The notes under the pieces were generated by a model. That model had not been told where the DNA came from and ran no database searches. It saw nothing but the letters and a program-made list of their open reading frames with translations. Positions 1-8,845 of a stretch of DNA of 61,933 bases are shown in pieces. Both the position numbers and the translations under genes were made by a program. Position 1 is the stretch's first letter. Every line of letters begins with the position of its first letter. Source of the stretch: Clostridia bacterium (GTDB taxonomy: Bacteria; Bacillota; Clostridia; Oscillospirales; Acutalibacteraceae); assembly GCA_017453685.1 (NCBI GenBank), contig JAFTEL010000113.1, positions 1 through 61,933 on the forward strand, read 5' to 3'.

Positions 1-1
1 C

Positions 2-769
2 AATGAAACGTGGATCATGAATTTCGGCGGTCATCCCAATTCGCTGGGCGGCGGCAACCGCAAGCTCAGCGGCGAAAACCCCTACTTCATGCGCGAACAG
101 ATCAAGGAACAGACCGGCGCCGACGTGCTCTTCGGCATCGGTCCCATCGGCGGCATGGACGCGGCGGAGCTCGATGAAGACCCGCTCACCTGCGTAAAAA
201 AGCAGGGCGCCATGCTGGCGGACGCCGTGCAGAAGATCGACAACGACCGCGAACTCGAGCCGAAGATCAAGGTGCTGTGCCAGCCGTTCTATTATCCGGT
301 CGGCAACTACGTACTCACCTTCCTCGCCACGCGCGGCGTGATGAGCTTCAACCCCTATCCCAGCGATGAGACCGATATCGGCGTCGCCATGAAGTCGGAA
401 ATGACCTATATGAGCTTCGGCGATCAGCGGATTCTGATGCTGCCGGGCGAGAGCTTTGTCTGCACCGTGTTCGGCGGCTACGAACCGGCGGAAAAATCCA
501 CCACCGGCAAAGGGCCGGAGATCAACCCCGAACCGCTGGCTCAGATCGCGGGCGACCCCGATATGATCGTCTTCGGCGTGACCAACGATATGACCGGCTA
601 CGTCGTGCCGCCCAACGATTTTGTGCTGCACCCGACCCAGCCGTATCTCAACGGCTATAAGGACCGCTTCGGCGACAACCATTACCACGAGACCAACGGC
701 ATGGGGATCGGCTCGCAGAAAGCCATCGCCGACGCGTTCCGCGCCGTTGTGGAGCAGTTCAACGCCTAA
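2..769 (+). CDS. Neutral/alkaline ceramidase-like protein, C-terminal part (5' truncated by window)
   Basis: The frame is open from the first complete codon (Asn-Glu-Thr-Trp-Ile precede the first Met at base 17), so this is the last 255 residues of a longer protein whose start lies upstream. The stretch NFGGHPNSLGGGN near the visible N-terminus, then GIGPIGGMDAAE and RILMLPGESF, resembles the neutral/alkaline ceramidase-like family (PF04734), where a His in an NF-x-x-HP context binds the catalytic metal. That fold hydrolyses amide-linked lipids in characterised members, but many bacterial relatives have unknown substrates. No signal peptide can be judged because the N-terminus is missing. A hairpin terminator follows the stop after about 12 bases. 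The family call rests on motif resemblance only. Confidence 0.5.
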   Translation, partial: NETWIMNFGGHPNSLGGGNRKLSGENPYFMREQIKEQTGADVLFGIGPIGGMDAAELDEDPLTCVKKQGAMLADAVQKIDNDRELEPKIKVLCQPFYYPVGNYVLTFLATRGVMSFNPYPSDETDIGVAMKSEMTYMSFGDQRILMLPGESFVCTVFGGYEPAEKSTTGKGPEINPEPLAQIAGDPDMIVFGVTNDMTGYVVPPNDFVLHPTQPYLNGYKDRFGDNHYHETNGMGIGSQKAIADAFRAVVEQFNA

Positions 770-781
770 TATAAGAATCTA

Positions 782-814
782 CAGCCCGACGGAAAAACGG
801 TCGGGCTGTTTTTT
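782..814 (+). terminator. Rho-independent terminator
   Basis: Arms AGCCCGAC and GTCGGGCT enclose a short A-rich loop and are followed by a run of six T. It sits 13 bases after the ceramidase-like stop and ends that transcription unit. Confidence 0.9.
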
Positions 815-824
815 GCTGTTCAGA

Positions 825-853
825 TTGGTTTTCGCGCTGCTTTGTGCTATAAT
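825..853 (+). promoter_or_regulatory. Sigma-A promoter, extended -10
   Basis: TTGGTT (825-830), a 17-base spacer and TATAAT (848-853), with TG one base upstream of the -10. It lies 32 bases before the start of the small TIGR04076-type gene. Confidence 0.75.
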
Positions 854-885
854 GGACAAAACCGATCAAAAGCGGGGGAAAGCCT

Positions 886-1191
886 ATGAAAAAAGTGAGA
901 ATTACGGTCAAGCGCATCGCTTGCTATCGGGATTTGATGGAAGAATACGAAAACCCCATCGAGCACGCGTGCGAGATGAAGCTCGGGCAGGTGTTCATTG
1001 CCGACGGGTGGCAGAGACCCGAAGGTTTTTGTGAAAGCGCGTGGGATACTGTTTCGCCCTTCGTTCTGGCGCTCGCGCACGGCGCGGAGGATTTTTATGA
1101 CGGGTGGATGAAGAATAAACGCTCCGCCATGATCTCCTGCAACGATGGCTTCCGACCGGTGAGCTTTCTGCTCGAAACCGTGGAAGAATAA
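886..1191 (+). CDS. TIGR04076-type small protein
   Basis: This 101-residue protein has the pattern of the TIGR04076 family: a KVRITV start, a Cys in the HACEMKLGQ segment, RPEGFCESAW in the middle and ISCNDGFRPVSFLLE at the end. Members are about 80-100 residues, cytosolic and of unknown function; the spaced conserved Cys residues (about 28, 48 and 85) suggest a metal or redox role, which is inference. The start is preceded by a GGGGGAAAG ribosome-binding site and its own extended -10 promoter, so it is probably monocistronic. A cluster of short hairpins begins nine bases after its stop. A long open frame on the opposite strand is a shadow. Confidence 0.7.
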   Translation: MKKVRITVKRIACYRDLMEEYENPIEHACEMKLGQVFIADGWQRPEGFCESAWDTVSPFVLALAHGAEDFYDGWMKNKRSAMISCNDGFRPVSFLLETVEE

Positions 1192-1200
1192 AGCGGAATT

Positions 1201-1443
1201 TGCAGCGTGACGCTGCACCCAAGCCGGGTCAGGCTTTATCTGAATTCCAACAGCAGCCCGAGTCGGAAAGTGCAGCGAAATTACTTGCTGAAAACGGAAG
1301 ACTTAAAACTGAAAACTTAAAAATGATGGAAGGGCTCCGCCCTTACCCGATTATAATCCGAAGCCGAAGGCTTCCCTCAATTATTCATTTTTCATTCTTC
1401 AGTTTTCAGTATTCATTACGTAATTTGTCGCAGCCAAATTACG
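1201..1443. repeat. Intergenic hairpin cluster (cluster C)
   Basis: The 268-base gap between the TIGR04076-type gene and the acetyltransferase contains no gene but several hairpins: TGCAGCG/CGCTGCA (1201-1217, loop TGA), AAGCC/GGCTT (1221-1236), AAGGGC/GCCCTT (1330-1344, loop TCC), GAAGCC/GGCTTC (1360-1374, loop GAA) and CGTAATTTG/CAAATTACG (1419-1443). An imperfect inverted pair of A/T-rich stretches (about 1306-1327 and 1383-1410) brackets the middle hairpins, so part of this may be a MITE-like or dispersed intergenic element. The last hairpin ends just ahead of the TGGAGGG ribosome-binding site of the next gene. A 264-base open frame here has no coding character. Confidence 0.6.
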
Positions 1444-1459
1444 ATTTTGGAGGGACACG

Positions 1460-2572
1460 ATGATTGTCAGATTTTTAACGCAAAACGATGTTGTCGAACA
1501 TGACAAAGTAACCTCACAGGCTTTTTCCTATGCCTGCGATATCAACGATCCATCTTCCGTGCTGCCTTGTCCGAACGTGCTGGGCGCTTTCGATGGTGAC
1601 AACAAAACGCTGCTTGCGGATTTTGAGATCAATGAAAGAAAGTGTAACTATGACGGCGGCATTCTGACCTGCGCTGCCGTCGGCGGCGTTGCCGCGAAAC
1701 CCGAACACAGGGGAAAAGGCGCCGTGAAGGCGCTGTTCCGCTATTTGTTTGAGCAAACCGATTATGATATCAGCATCCTCTACCCGTTTTCCGAAACATA
1801 TTATCGAAATTTCGGTTATGAACGAGCGGGGTATTCTGTCTGCGCGACCATTCCGTTTTCAGAAATATCCGGGATCGGCAGGAACCACGACGTAACATTA
1901 TACGAAGGAAACAGCACGGAACAACTGCTTGCGCTTTACAACAGATGCGCTCGGCAATACAGCCTGAGTTTTGTGAGAGAAAACGCGGAAGCCTTTTCAG
2001 GTGAACCGTATCTTTCAAAGAGTTATACCTATATCTGGAAAAACAACGCGTTTGCCACGATCGGCATTGACAGGGAAAACAGTGTTATTCTTGTCAAAGA
2101 GCTCTATTTTGATTCGTGCGAATCCATGCAGGGGATCATCGGCTTCTTGCGCAATTTTGAAAGCAACCAGAAATCGATCTGTTTTCAGAACATTCCCGCA
2201 AACTCGCCTTTGCTTGGCTTTTTGCGGGATATGAAGAATTGCGATATCAAAATGTATAATACAGGTTCCGTCAGAATTCTGAATGTTGAAAAAGTCCTGC
2301 GGGCGCATCAATACCCCGCGCGGGAAGGGGCGTTCACGCTCCGCATCGATGATGATACGTTTAAGGTGACCGTTTCCGCAAACGGCGTTGAAACAGAAAA
2401 GAATAATGTGTTTGAACCCGATGTGATCATGGATATCAGCACCGCGTCTCAGCTTCTGCTGTGCGGGTTTTCGCAGGCGGAATATATCCCGCGGCTCACC
2501 GTTCGGAATCCCCAATCGGATTTCTTCAGGCTGTTCCCGCCCCGTTCAGTATTCTTTTCGGATTGTTTTTAA
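1460..2572 (+). CDS. Eis-like GNAT N-acetyltransferase
   Basis: This 370-residue protein has the two-part build of Eis-like acetyltransferases: an N-terminal GNAT domain with the acetyl-CoA loop VAAKPEHRGKGAVKALF (about residues 78-94) and the family's YPFSETYYRNFGYE segment (about 109-122), a second GNAT-like half, and a C-terminal sterol-carrier-like domain (about 270-370) containing LRIDDDTFKV. Characterised relatives acetylate amines, including aminoglycosides and lysine side chains; the substrate here is unknown. It is cytosolic, with no signal peptide. TGGAGGG lies seven bases before the ATG. It stands alone, downstream of the hairpin cluster. Confidence 0.82.
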   Translation: MIVRFLTQNDVVEHDKVTSQAFSYACDINDPSSVLPCPNVLGAFDGDNKTLLADFEINERKCNYDGGILTCAAVGGVAAKPEHRGKGAVKALFRYLFEQTDYDISILYPFSETYYRNFGYERAGYSVCATIPFSEISGIGRNHDVTLYEGNSTEQLLALYNRCARQYSLSFVRENAEAFSGEPYLSKSYTYIWKNNAFATIGIDRENSVILVKELYFDSCESMQGIIGFLRNFESNQKSICFQNIPANSPLLGFLRDMKNCDIKMYNTGSVRILNVEKVLRAHQYPAREGAFTLRIDDDTFKVTVSANGVETEKNNVFEPDVIMDISTASQLLLCGFSQAEYIPRLTVRNPQSDFFRLFPPRSVFFSDCF

Positions 2573-2635
2573 GTTTGGGATGAAACAGAAGGTTGCCCGG
2601 AAAGGCACAACAGAACCAAATCAGGAGGCAAAATC

Positions 2636-4507
2636 ATGACTTTTCAGGAACGTGCGCGGGAACTGGTCGCCCGCATGACGATCGAGGAAAAATGCAGCCA
2701 GATGCAGTACCGCTCGCCCGCCATCGAGCGGCTGGGGATTCCGGCTTATAACTGGTGGAACGAGGCGCTGCATGGCGTGGCGCGCGCGGGCTGCGCGACG
2801 GTGTTTCCGCAGGCCATCGGCATGGCGGCGAGCTTTGACGACGAGCTGCTGCGAGAGGTGGCAAATGCCATTTCCGACGAGGCGCGCGCCAAATACAACG
2901 AATTCAAAACCTTCGGCGACACGGCGTGGTATCAGGGTCTGACCTACTGGTCGCCGAATATCAACATTTTCCGCGATCCGCGCTGGGGGCGCGGGCAGGA
3001 GACCTACGGCGAAGACCCGTATCTGACCGGCCGCATGGGCACGGCGTTCGTCAAGGGGCTGCAGGGCGACGGGAAATACCGCAAGCTCGACGCGACGATC
3101 AAGCATTACGCCGTCCACAGCGGGCCGGAAAAGCTGCGGCATGAATTTGACGCCAACCCGAGCGACAAGGATTTATATGAGACCTATCTGGCGGCGTTTC
3201 GCACCTGCATCGAGCAGGCGCATCCGTCCGCGGTGATGGGCGCTTACAACCGCTTTCGCGGCGACGCCTGCTGCGCGAGCAAAACACTGCTGCAGGATAT
3301 CCTGCGCGATGAATTCGGCTTTGACGGCTACGTGGTCTCCGACTGCGGCGCGATCTGCGATATCCATGAGCATCACCACATCACCGAAACGGCTGCCGAA
3401 AGCGCGGCGCTCGCGGTCAACAGCGGGTGCGACCTCAACTGCGGTCACGCCTACGAATGGCTGAAAGAGGCGGTCGACCGGGGCTTGCTCTCGGAAGAAG
3501 CCGTCACGCGCAGCGTGGAACGGCTGTTTGAAGCGCGGTTCCGTCTGGGCATGTTCGATGAGGACTGCCCCTATGATGCGATCGGAACCGACGTGATCGA
3601 ATGTGAAAAACACACCGCGCTGAACCTGCGCATGGCGCAGGAAAGCATGGTGCTCTTGAAAAATAACGGCATCCTGCCGCTGCGGCGCGATCTGCGCGTG
3701 GCCGTGATCGGCCCGAATGCCGACAGCCGCGACGTGCTGCTGGGCAACTACAACGGCACGCCGTCGGTCTACTATACGCTGCTGCGCGGTATTCAGGAGA
3801 CATGCGAGGGCGAGGTGCTTTACGCCGAAGGCTGCGGCCTGGTGCGCACCGACGGGCAGTCGGAACAGGCGCTTTTGCGCGAAGCCGTGCTGCGTGCCAA
3901 ACGCGCGGACGTGGTCGTCATGGCCATGGGCATTTCGCCGCGCGTGGAAGGCGAGGAGGGCGACGCGCGCGACTCGTTCAACTACGGCGACCGCATCGAC
4001 ATCGAATTGCCCGCCGTGCAGAAGACGCTGTACGAAGCGGTGCTCGCGACCGGCACGCCGATCGTGTTCGTCAACGTCAGCGGCAGTTGCGTGTCGCTGT
4101 GCCGCCAGCAGGAGACGGCCGCCGCCGTTTTGCAATGCTTCTACCCCGGCGCGATGGGCGGCAGGGCGCTGGCCGACATTCTTTTCGGCGCGGTCGCGCC
4201 GAGCGGCCGCCTGCCCGTGACGTTCTACCGCAGCGCGGACGATCTGCCGCCGTTCACGGATTATTCCATGGAAAACCGCACCTATAAATACTTCAAGGGC
4301 GAGCCGCTTTATCCGTTCGGCTTCGGGCTGACCTACGGCGAAGTGACGGAAAACTGGGAAAGCGAGACCGCGGTCACGCTGCACAACGGCGGCGCGCTGC
4401 CGGTGCGTTACACCGTGCTGCGTTTCTCGACCGAACCGCATAAAGAACTGCGCGATTTCCGCAAGGTGCTGCTGCAGCCGGACGAAACGGTTCGCCTTGT
4501 GTTTTGA
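2636..4507 (+). CDS. Glycoside hydrolase family 3, beta-xylosidase-like
   Basis: A 623-residue GH3 enzyme. NWWNEALHGVA (about residues 39-49) is typical of GH3 beta-xylosidases and arabinofuranosidases; RDPRWGRGQETYGEDP and KHYAVHSG follow, and GYVVSDCGAI (about 233-242) carries the catalytic Asp. The second alpha/beta domain begins near VLLKNNGILPL. The C-terminal fibronectin-III-like domain is short: only TVTLHNGG-like and KELRDFRKVLLQPDETV elements remain, so the tail is reduced compared with full GH3 proteins. There is no signal peptide, so it should act in the cytosol on imported oligosaccharides. Its stop overlaps the first possible start of the next gene, marking the first gene of a glycan-use operon. 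An AGGAGG site precedes the ATG. Confidence 0.9.
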   Translation: MTFQERARELVARMTIEEKCSQMQYRSPAIERLGIPAYNWWNEALHGVARAGCATVFPQAIGMAASFDDELLREVANAISDEARAKYNEFKTFGDTAWYQGLTYWSPNINIFRDPRWGRGQETYGEDPYLTGRMGTAFVKGLQGDGKYRKLDATIKHYAVHSGPEKLRHEFDANPSDKDLYETYLAAFRTCIEQAHPSAVMGAYNRFRGDACCASKTLLQDILRDEFGFDGYVVSDCGAICDIHEHHHITETAAESAALAVNSGCDLNCGHAYEWLKEAVDRGLLSEEAVTRSVERLFEARFRLGMFDEDCPYDAIGTDVIECEKHTALNLRMAQESMVLLKNNGILPLRRDLRVAVIGPNADSRDVLLGNYNGTPSVYYTLLRGIQETCEGEVLYAEGCGLVRTDGQSEQALLREAVLRAKRADVVVMAMGISPRVEGEEGDARDSFNYGDRIDIELPAVQKTLYEAVLATGTPIVFVNVSGSCVSLCRQQETAAAVLQCFYPGAMGGRALADILFGAVAPSGRLPVTFYRSADDLPPFTDYSMENRTYKYFKGEPLYPFGFGLTYGEVTENWESETAVTLHNGGALPVRYTVLRFSTEPHKELRDFRKVLLQPDETVRLVF

Positions 4508-4554
4508 TCAGGAACCCCAGACAGCGCCTTTTTGACGGATACGGGAGGGATCGA

Positions 4555-7137
4555 ATGAAAACGTTTATTGACCCGCAGCGATTGGATATGAACCTTTCCG
4601 CCATGGATCGGCTGCCCGGGCACGATATCGTATACGGCACGCCGATGAACCGCCCGCAGGAGGGACTGCCGCTGGGCGACGGCGACACGGGGGCGCTGCT
4701 GTGGCTGGAAAAAGACGCGGTGCACATCAATTTGGGCAAAAGCGATCTGTGGCAGGACGCGCCCGCCGGCAGCACGCCGGACGATGAATGTTACAACAGC
4801 AACCGTGAAACGGGGCTGACCTGCCGCAAGCACGCCGGGGAGTTGGTCATTCGGTTCAACAGCCCGTTTTTCGACTATATGTACCAAAAGGAATTCTGTT
4901 CGCGCCTTTCGCTTTCCGACGCGACCGCCCGTGTGGACGCGGTGACGCCGTTCGGCAGCGTTAAGCTGCGGGCGTTTGCCGAGTCGGGCAGCCGCGTGGC
5001 GGCGTTCGACTTTACCGTGACCGCCGACGAGGGCGAAGCGCCTGAGATCCGGCTGTTCCGCTGGGGCAGCCGAACGCTGTGGCGCTGGTACTGCCAGCAG
5101 CCGCTCCGACCGGAATGCGGGCTGGAGGGTACCGATTCGCTGGCGCAGGGAAATCGCCTGTTCATTACGCAGGACGTCGGAACGACGAAGTTCTGCCTCG
5201 GGCTTTCCCTGCTCGGCGACAGCGGAATCGCGGCAAGCGAGCGGCTCAACTGCCACACCGCGCTGTGCCGTCTTGAAAAAAAGCGCGAGCACCGCTTCAC
5301 CATCCTTTGCGCCGTGCGCACCGGCGAAAGCACGCTCGCGGCGAAAGAAAACTGCGAGGCCGCGCTGGAGCAGGCCGAGACCGCCGGGATCGACGCGCTT
5401 TATGACGAGCACCGCCGCTTCTGGGCGGATTTCTGGTCGCGTTCCTTCGTGTCGCTGCCGGATGATTATCTGGAAAACATCTACTATCTTTATCTGTATC
5501 TCATGAACAGCGCCGGCCGCGGCGCGTCGCCCCTGCACTTTATCCACGGACCGTGGGGCTTTTACCACGATTTCGAGCCGTGGGTCTATTATTTTCACTA
5601 CAACATGCAGCACCTCTACGCGCCGCTGAACGCGGCGGGTCACCCCGAGCTGGCGCAGAACTATTACGACATGCGGCGCGCGGGCATGACCGCCGCCCGT
5701 CGCTATGCCGAACGGGTGAAGGGGCATAAAGGGCTTTTTGTGCACGACGTGACCGACCGCTACGGCCGCGGCGCGGATTATGATTCTCTGAACACAACGC
5801 CCGCTTCTCAGATCGCCATGCAGATGTTTCGCCACGTGCGATTCACCGGCGACGAGGCTTTTTTGCGCGATTACGCGCTGCCGATGATGCAGGGCGCGGC
5901 GGAATACTACCTCGACCTGCTGGAAAAAGGGGAGGATGGGCTCTGGCATACGCACGGCACCAGCGGCTATGAGGGAAACTACCCCATGACCGACACGCTG
6001 ACGGATCAGGCGATGATCCGTACGCTGTTCGGCGCTCTGCTGCCCTATGCGCAGACGGAACTTCAGGAACGATTGACAGACGTGCTGGAGCATCTGCCGC
6101 AGCCCGTGCTCGTGCCGATGGAGGAGGGCTTTGACGCAAAGAATGGTCGGTATCTCTACGGCATCGGCAAAGGCAGAGAAACCGTGGGCAGCGGCAAGGT
6201 TTACGCGATCGGCCGCAACGAAAACGGCGAGCCGATCCGGCTTTCCACGGGAAGCAGGAGAATGATCCCCGAAGGCATGACCTGTTTCCCCTATATCGAG
6301 CTTTGTCCGCTCTATCCCGCCGGTCTGCTCGGTCTGAAGGATCGCGGCAGCGAGGCGTTTGACGCCATGATGAACCAGCTCAGCCTGCAAAAATCACCCT
6401 TGGAAGGCGGGATGCAGTGGAACCTTCTGACCGTTTATCTCGCGCGAACGGGCAGGGGAGACGAGCTGTACCGGGCGGCGCGTGAGGCGCTCGATACGTT
6501 TCAGGCTTACGGCAACGGGTTCAACGCCGAGCAGGAGGAGCCGGACTGTCAGCCGCCGTTCCAGGTGAAGCAGTGGTACCGGGTCACCAATACGGACACG
6601 GGCGAGGTGTTCCGGCTCAGCCCGCATGATTTTTCGCATTTTGATTTTGAGACCGCGCCGGTAATCTCGTTGGCGCTGACGGAATCCCTTTTGCAGTCAC
6701 ACGAGGGCGTGCTCCGCCTGTTCCCCGCGCTGCCGCGGGGCAAAAGCGCCGCGTTTTCGCTCTTTGCCGAAGGCGGCTTCCGCGTTTCGGCGCAGCTTGC
6801 GCCGGAGGGTTGGGTCGCCGTGATCGAGTCGCTGCGGGGCGAGCCGTGTCTGGTCGAGCCGCCGGAAAGCGACAAAGTGTATGCTTATCTACGCCGTTCG
6901 GGGTGCGAGGGACTGCAGCCGATCGCGACCGAATCGGTGTGCGTCGGGCGCGAAACGCTTTTGAGGTTTGACGACCTCGCCGCCGGAGACCGACTGCTGC
7001 TGAGCAGCGTACCGGCGGAGAAACTGGAGGCGGAGCAGGCGACTGTTTCGCGGCGGAATCAGGACATGAAGACCTGCGGCAAGGCGCACCTCGGTTCCCC
7101 CGCGCTGATGCACGGCGGAGGTGAGAGACCATGCTGA
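4555..7137 (+). CDS. GH95-like glycoside hydrolase
   Basis: The ATG at 4555 is preferred over the TTG at 4504 because GGGAGG lies seven bases before it; this gives 860 residues. The N-terminal beta-domain motif EGLPLGDGDTGALLWL and the C-terminal ALTESLLQSHEGVLRLFPALP match the layout of GH95 (alpha-L-fucosidase/galactosidase) proteins: N-terminal beta-sandwich, (alpha/alpha)6 barrel, C-terminal beta-domain. The usual NExLWxGGP motif is replaced by NLGKSDLWQD, so it is a divergent member and the substrate should not be assumed. No signal peptide is present. The stop overlaps the next start by seven bases, indicating translational coupling in the GH3 operon. Confidence 0.72.
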   Translation: MKTFIDPQRLDMNLSAMDRLPGHDIVYGTPMNRPQEGLPLGDGDTGALLWLEKDAVHINLGKSDLWQDAPAGSTPDDECYNSNRETGLTCRKHAGELVIRFNSPFFDYMYQKEFCSRLSLSDATARVDAVTPFGSVKLRAFAESGSRVAAFDFTVTADEGEAPEIRLFRWGSRTLWRWYCQQPLRPECGLEGTDSLAQGNRLFITQDVGTTKFCLGLSLLGDSGIAASERLNCHTALCRLEKKREHRFTILCAVRTGESTLAAKENCEAALEQAETAGIDALYDEHRRFWADFWSRSFVSLPDDYLENIYYLYLYLMNSAGRGASPLHFIHGPWGFYHDFEPWVYYFHYNMQHLYAPLNAAGHPELAQNYYDMRRAGMTAARRYAERVKGHKGLFVHDVTDRYGRGADYDSLNTTPASQIAMQMFRHVRFTGDEAFLRDYALPMMQGAAEYYLDLLEKGEDGLWHTHGTSGYEGNYPMTDTLTDQAMIRTLFGALLPYAQTELQERLTDVLEHLPQPVLVPMEEGFDAKNGRYLYGIGKGRETVGSGKVYAIGRNENGEPIRLSTGSRRMIPEGMTCFPYIELCPLYPAGLLGLKDRGSEAFDAMMNQLSLQKSPLEGGMQWNLLTVYLARTGRGDELYRAAREALDTFQAYGNGFNAEQEEPDCQPPFQVKQWYRVTNTDTGEVFRLSPHDFSHFDFETAPVISLALTESLLQSHEGVLRLFPALPRGKSAAFSLFAEGGFRVSAQLAPEGWVAVIESLRGEPCLVEPPESDKVYAYLRRSGCEGLQPIATESVCVGRETLLRFDDLAAGDRLLLSSVPAEKLEAEQATVSRRNQDMKTCGKAHLGSPALMHGGGERPC

Positions 7138-8819
7138 CGTTTATGCACACCTACACGCCGGAAAGCTGGGCGGGCGTTCTCCGAAACGGGCTTTGGCGCG
7201 ACGGCGATGGGCTGAAAATGATGCACAAGCCCTTCGTGCCCGCCGGTGCGGATTTCAACACCGCTGCGCGTGGCGGGTCGCCGCTTGAAAAAACGCTGCG
7301 CGAATTGCGCTGCCCGTTTTACGTTGACCGCCTGCAGGGCGGTATGGGATTAGATCGGCTGTACCCCTTTGACAAGGGACTTTTGGCATACTATCAACAG
7401 CTTCTCGGCGACGGCTTCTGGGGCTTTCAGATGCACGAATGGTCGTCCAATTATCGAAGCGACGCCGAGCGCATCCTTGCCATGTATCGAACTGAGGGCG
7501 ACCCGAACCCATCTGAGACGCGAAAAAAGGAACTGTGGCGTGACGTGAAAGCGGGCAGAATTAAGCTGTTTCTTGAAGCCATGACGGCGGAGGAATGGGA
7601 AAACAAGCCTTTGCCGACCGATCGCGCCGCGTTTCTCGACGATATAGAGTCCCTTTACGCGGCTCGTTCCCGTTTGACGGACGGTCTGCTGATCCCGGCG
7701 GACAGTTACCATATGGCGCCGCGCATCGAGCTCGACAACGGCGCGAAGCTGCTGCTGCCCGAGATCGGCTGGCAGATCCCGCATCTGCGCATTCAAATGG
7801 CCTATACCCGCGGTATGGCGCGTGCCCGCGGCGTTCGCTGGGGCGTTTACTACGAGTGCTGGTGCCACAACACGGCGGTGAATGCACTGACCATCCCGTT
7901 TTCCCTGCGCGACGGGCAGGATGAGTGGTTTGAAGACCAGCTCACCAAAGGCAACGGTGCGGCCTTTTCCGCCGAAGAGCGGGAACAGGGCGGCACCTCG
8001 CGCAATTTGCAGGAGAGAGCGTGGCGGTTCGCCTACCTCTCCGGCGCGACCGTGATGGGCGAGGAGTACGGCGTTTCGACCACGTTTCGGGATTATCGGG
8101 ACTTTGACCTGAGCCCCTATGGGCGCGTCAAAAAAGAATTCCTGCGCTTCTGCGAACGGTTCGACAACGCGGGCGAACCGTTCACGCCCTTTGCCGTGGT
8201 GCTGCCGAAGGAGCTGCCCGTCCTCCATGTCGATCTGCCGGAGAATTACCTCGGTTATCCCGCAGCGGACGGTTCCGGCGAGGTGAGCGGCGAGCGGTGG
8301 CGCGAAGTGTGCCGGACGCTCAAAACGATCTTCGGCGAACGGGGCAAAGCGGGCAACAACGGTCACGTGCTCACATCTGGCGGACTGCCCGACGTGTTCG
8401 ATATCATCCATGAGGATGAGGAAAACGCGCTGCGCCGTTATGATTATTTCATCGATCTGACGGGCAAAACACGCTTTGCCGAAAAGCATCCCGTCGTCAC
8501 CGCGGAAGAGGCGGATCGGCTGCTGACCGATCTGCTTCCGTTCCGGCTGCCGGGCAGGGTTCAGACGCTGTATCGCAGGACGCCGAACGGCTGGCTGGTC
8601 TTTGCGGCAAACAACGACGGCGTGCTGTGCGATTGCTTTCGGGGCGACGTTTTTCTGCCGGAGGCGGACGTTACGGCAGCGGTCGAACCCCGCGGCGGCA
8701 AGGGCTCCGTCTGCGTGCTTGACGGAACGGGCAGGCTGTTCACCGACGGCGGCCGCGACTATCTCACGCTGCGCGCCGGCGAGTGGGTGCTGCTGCACGC
8801 GCCGGATGAGACTGTTTGA
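7131..8819 (+). CDS. Unrecognised operon protein, possibly a TIM-barrel glycosidase
   Basis: I do not recognise this 562-residue protein. It has no signal peptide or membrane segment. Rich aromatic content, the segments HEWSSNYRSD, RWGVYYECWCHN and EEYGVSTTFRDYRDFDLSPYG, and a later part reading FTPFAVVLPKELPVL recall the end of a (beta/alpha)8 glycosidase barrel followed by a GH42-like second domain, but no catalytic pair can be assigned with confidence. It is embedded between a GH95-like gene (seven-base overlap) and an MBL-fold gene, so a role in the same glycan pathway is inferred from context. Fold prediction would settle the class. Confidence 0.55.
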   Translation: MLTFMHTYTPESWAGVLRNGLWRDGDGLKMMHKPFVPAGADFNTAARGGSPLEKTLRELRCPFYVDRLQGGMGLDRLYPFDKGLLAYYQQLLGDGFWGFQMHEWSSNYRSDAERILAMYRTEGDPNPSETRKKELWRDVKAGRIKLFLEAMTAEEWENKPLPTDRAAFLDDIESLYAARSRLTDGLLIPADSYHMAPRIELDNGAKLLLPEIGWQIPHLRIQMAYTRGMARARGVRWGVYYECWCHNTAVNALTIPFSLRDGQDEWFEDQLTKGNGAAFSAEEREQGGTSRNLQERAWRFAYLSGATVMGEEYGVSTTFRDYRDFDLSPYGRVKKEFLRFCERFDNAGEPFTPFAVVLPKELPVLHVDLPENYLGYPAADGSGEVSGERWREVCRTLKTIFGERGKAGNNGHVLTSGGLPDVFDIIHEDEENALRRYDYFIDLTGKTRFAEKHPVVTAEEADRLLTDLLPFRLPGRVQTLYRRTPNGWLVFAANNDGVLCDCFRGDVFLPEADVTAAVEPRGGKGSVCVLDGTGRLFTDGGRDYLTLRAGEWVLLHAPDETV

Positions 8820-8845
8820 GTAAACTATTGAAAAAGGGTCGGAAT

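Noticed and set aside
1200..1463. 87-codon open frame in the gap before the acetyltransferase
   Set aside because: It is made of hairpins and A/T-rich repeat sequence and has no ribosome-binding site.
4408..6390. 660-codon open frame antisense to the GH95-like gene, and similar long antisense frames at 3173-4441 and 7350-8798
   Set aside because: Long antisense frames are expected in GC-rich genes; composition is rich in Arg, His and Ala without domain patterns.
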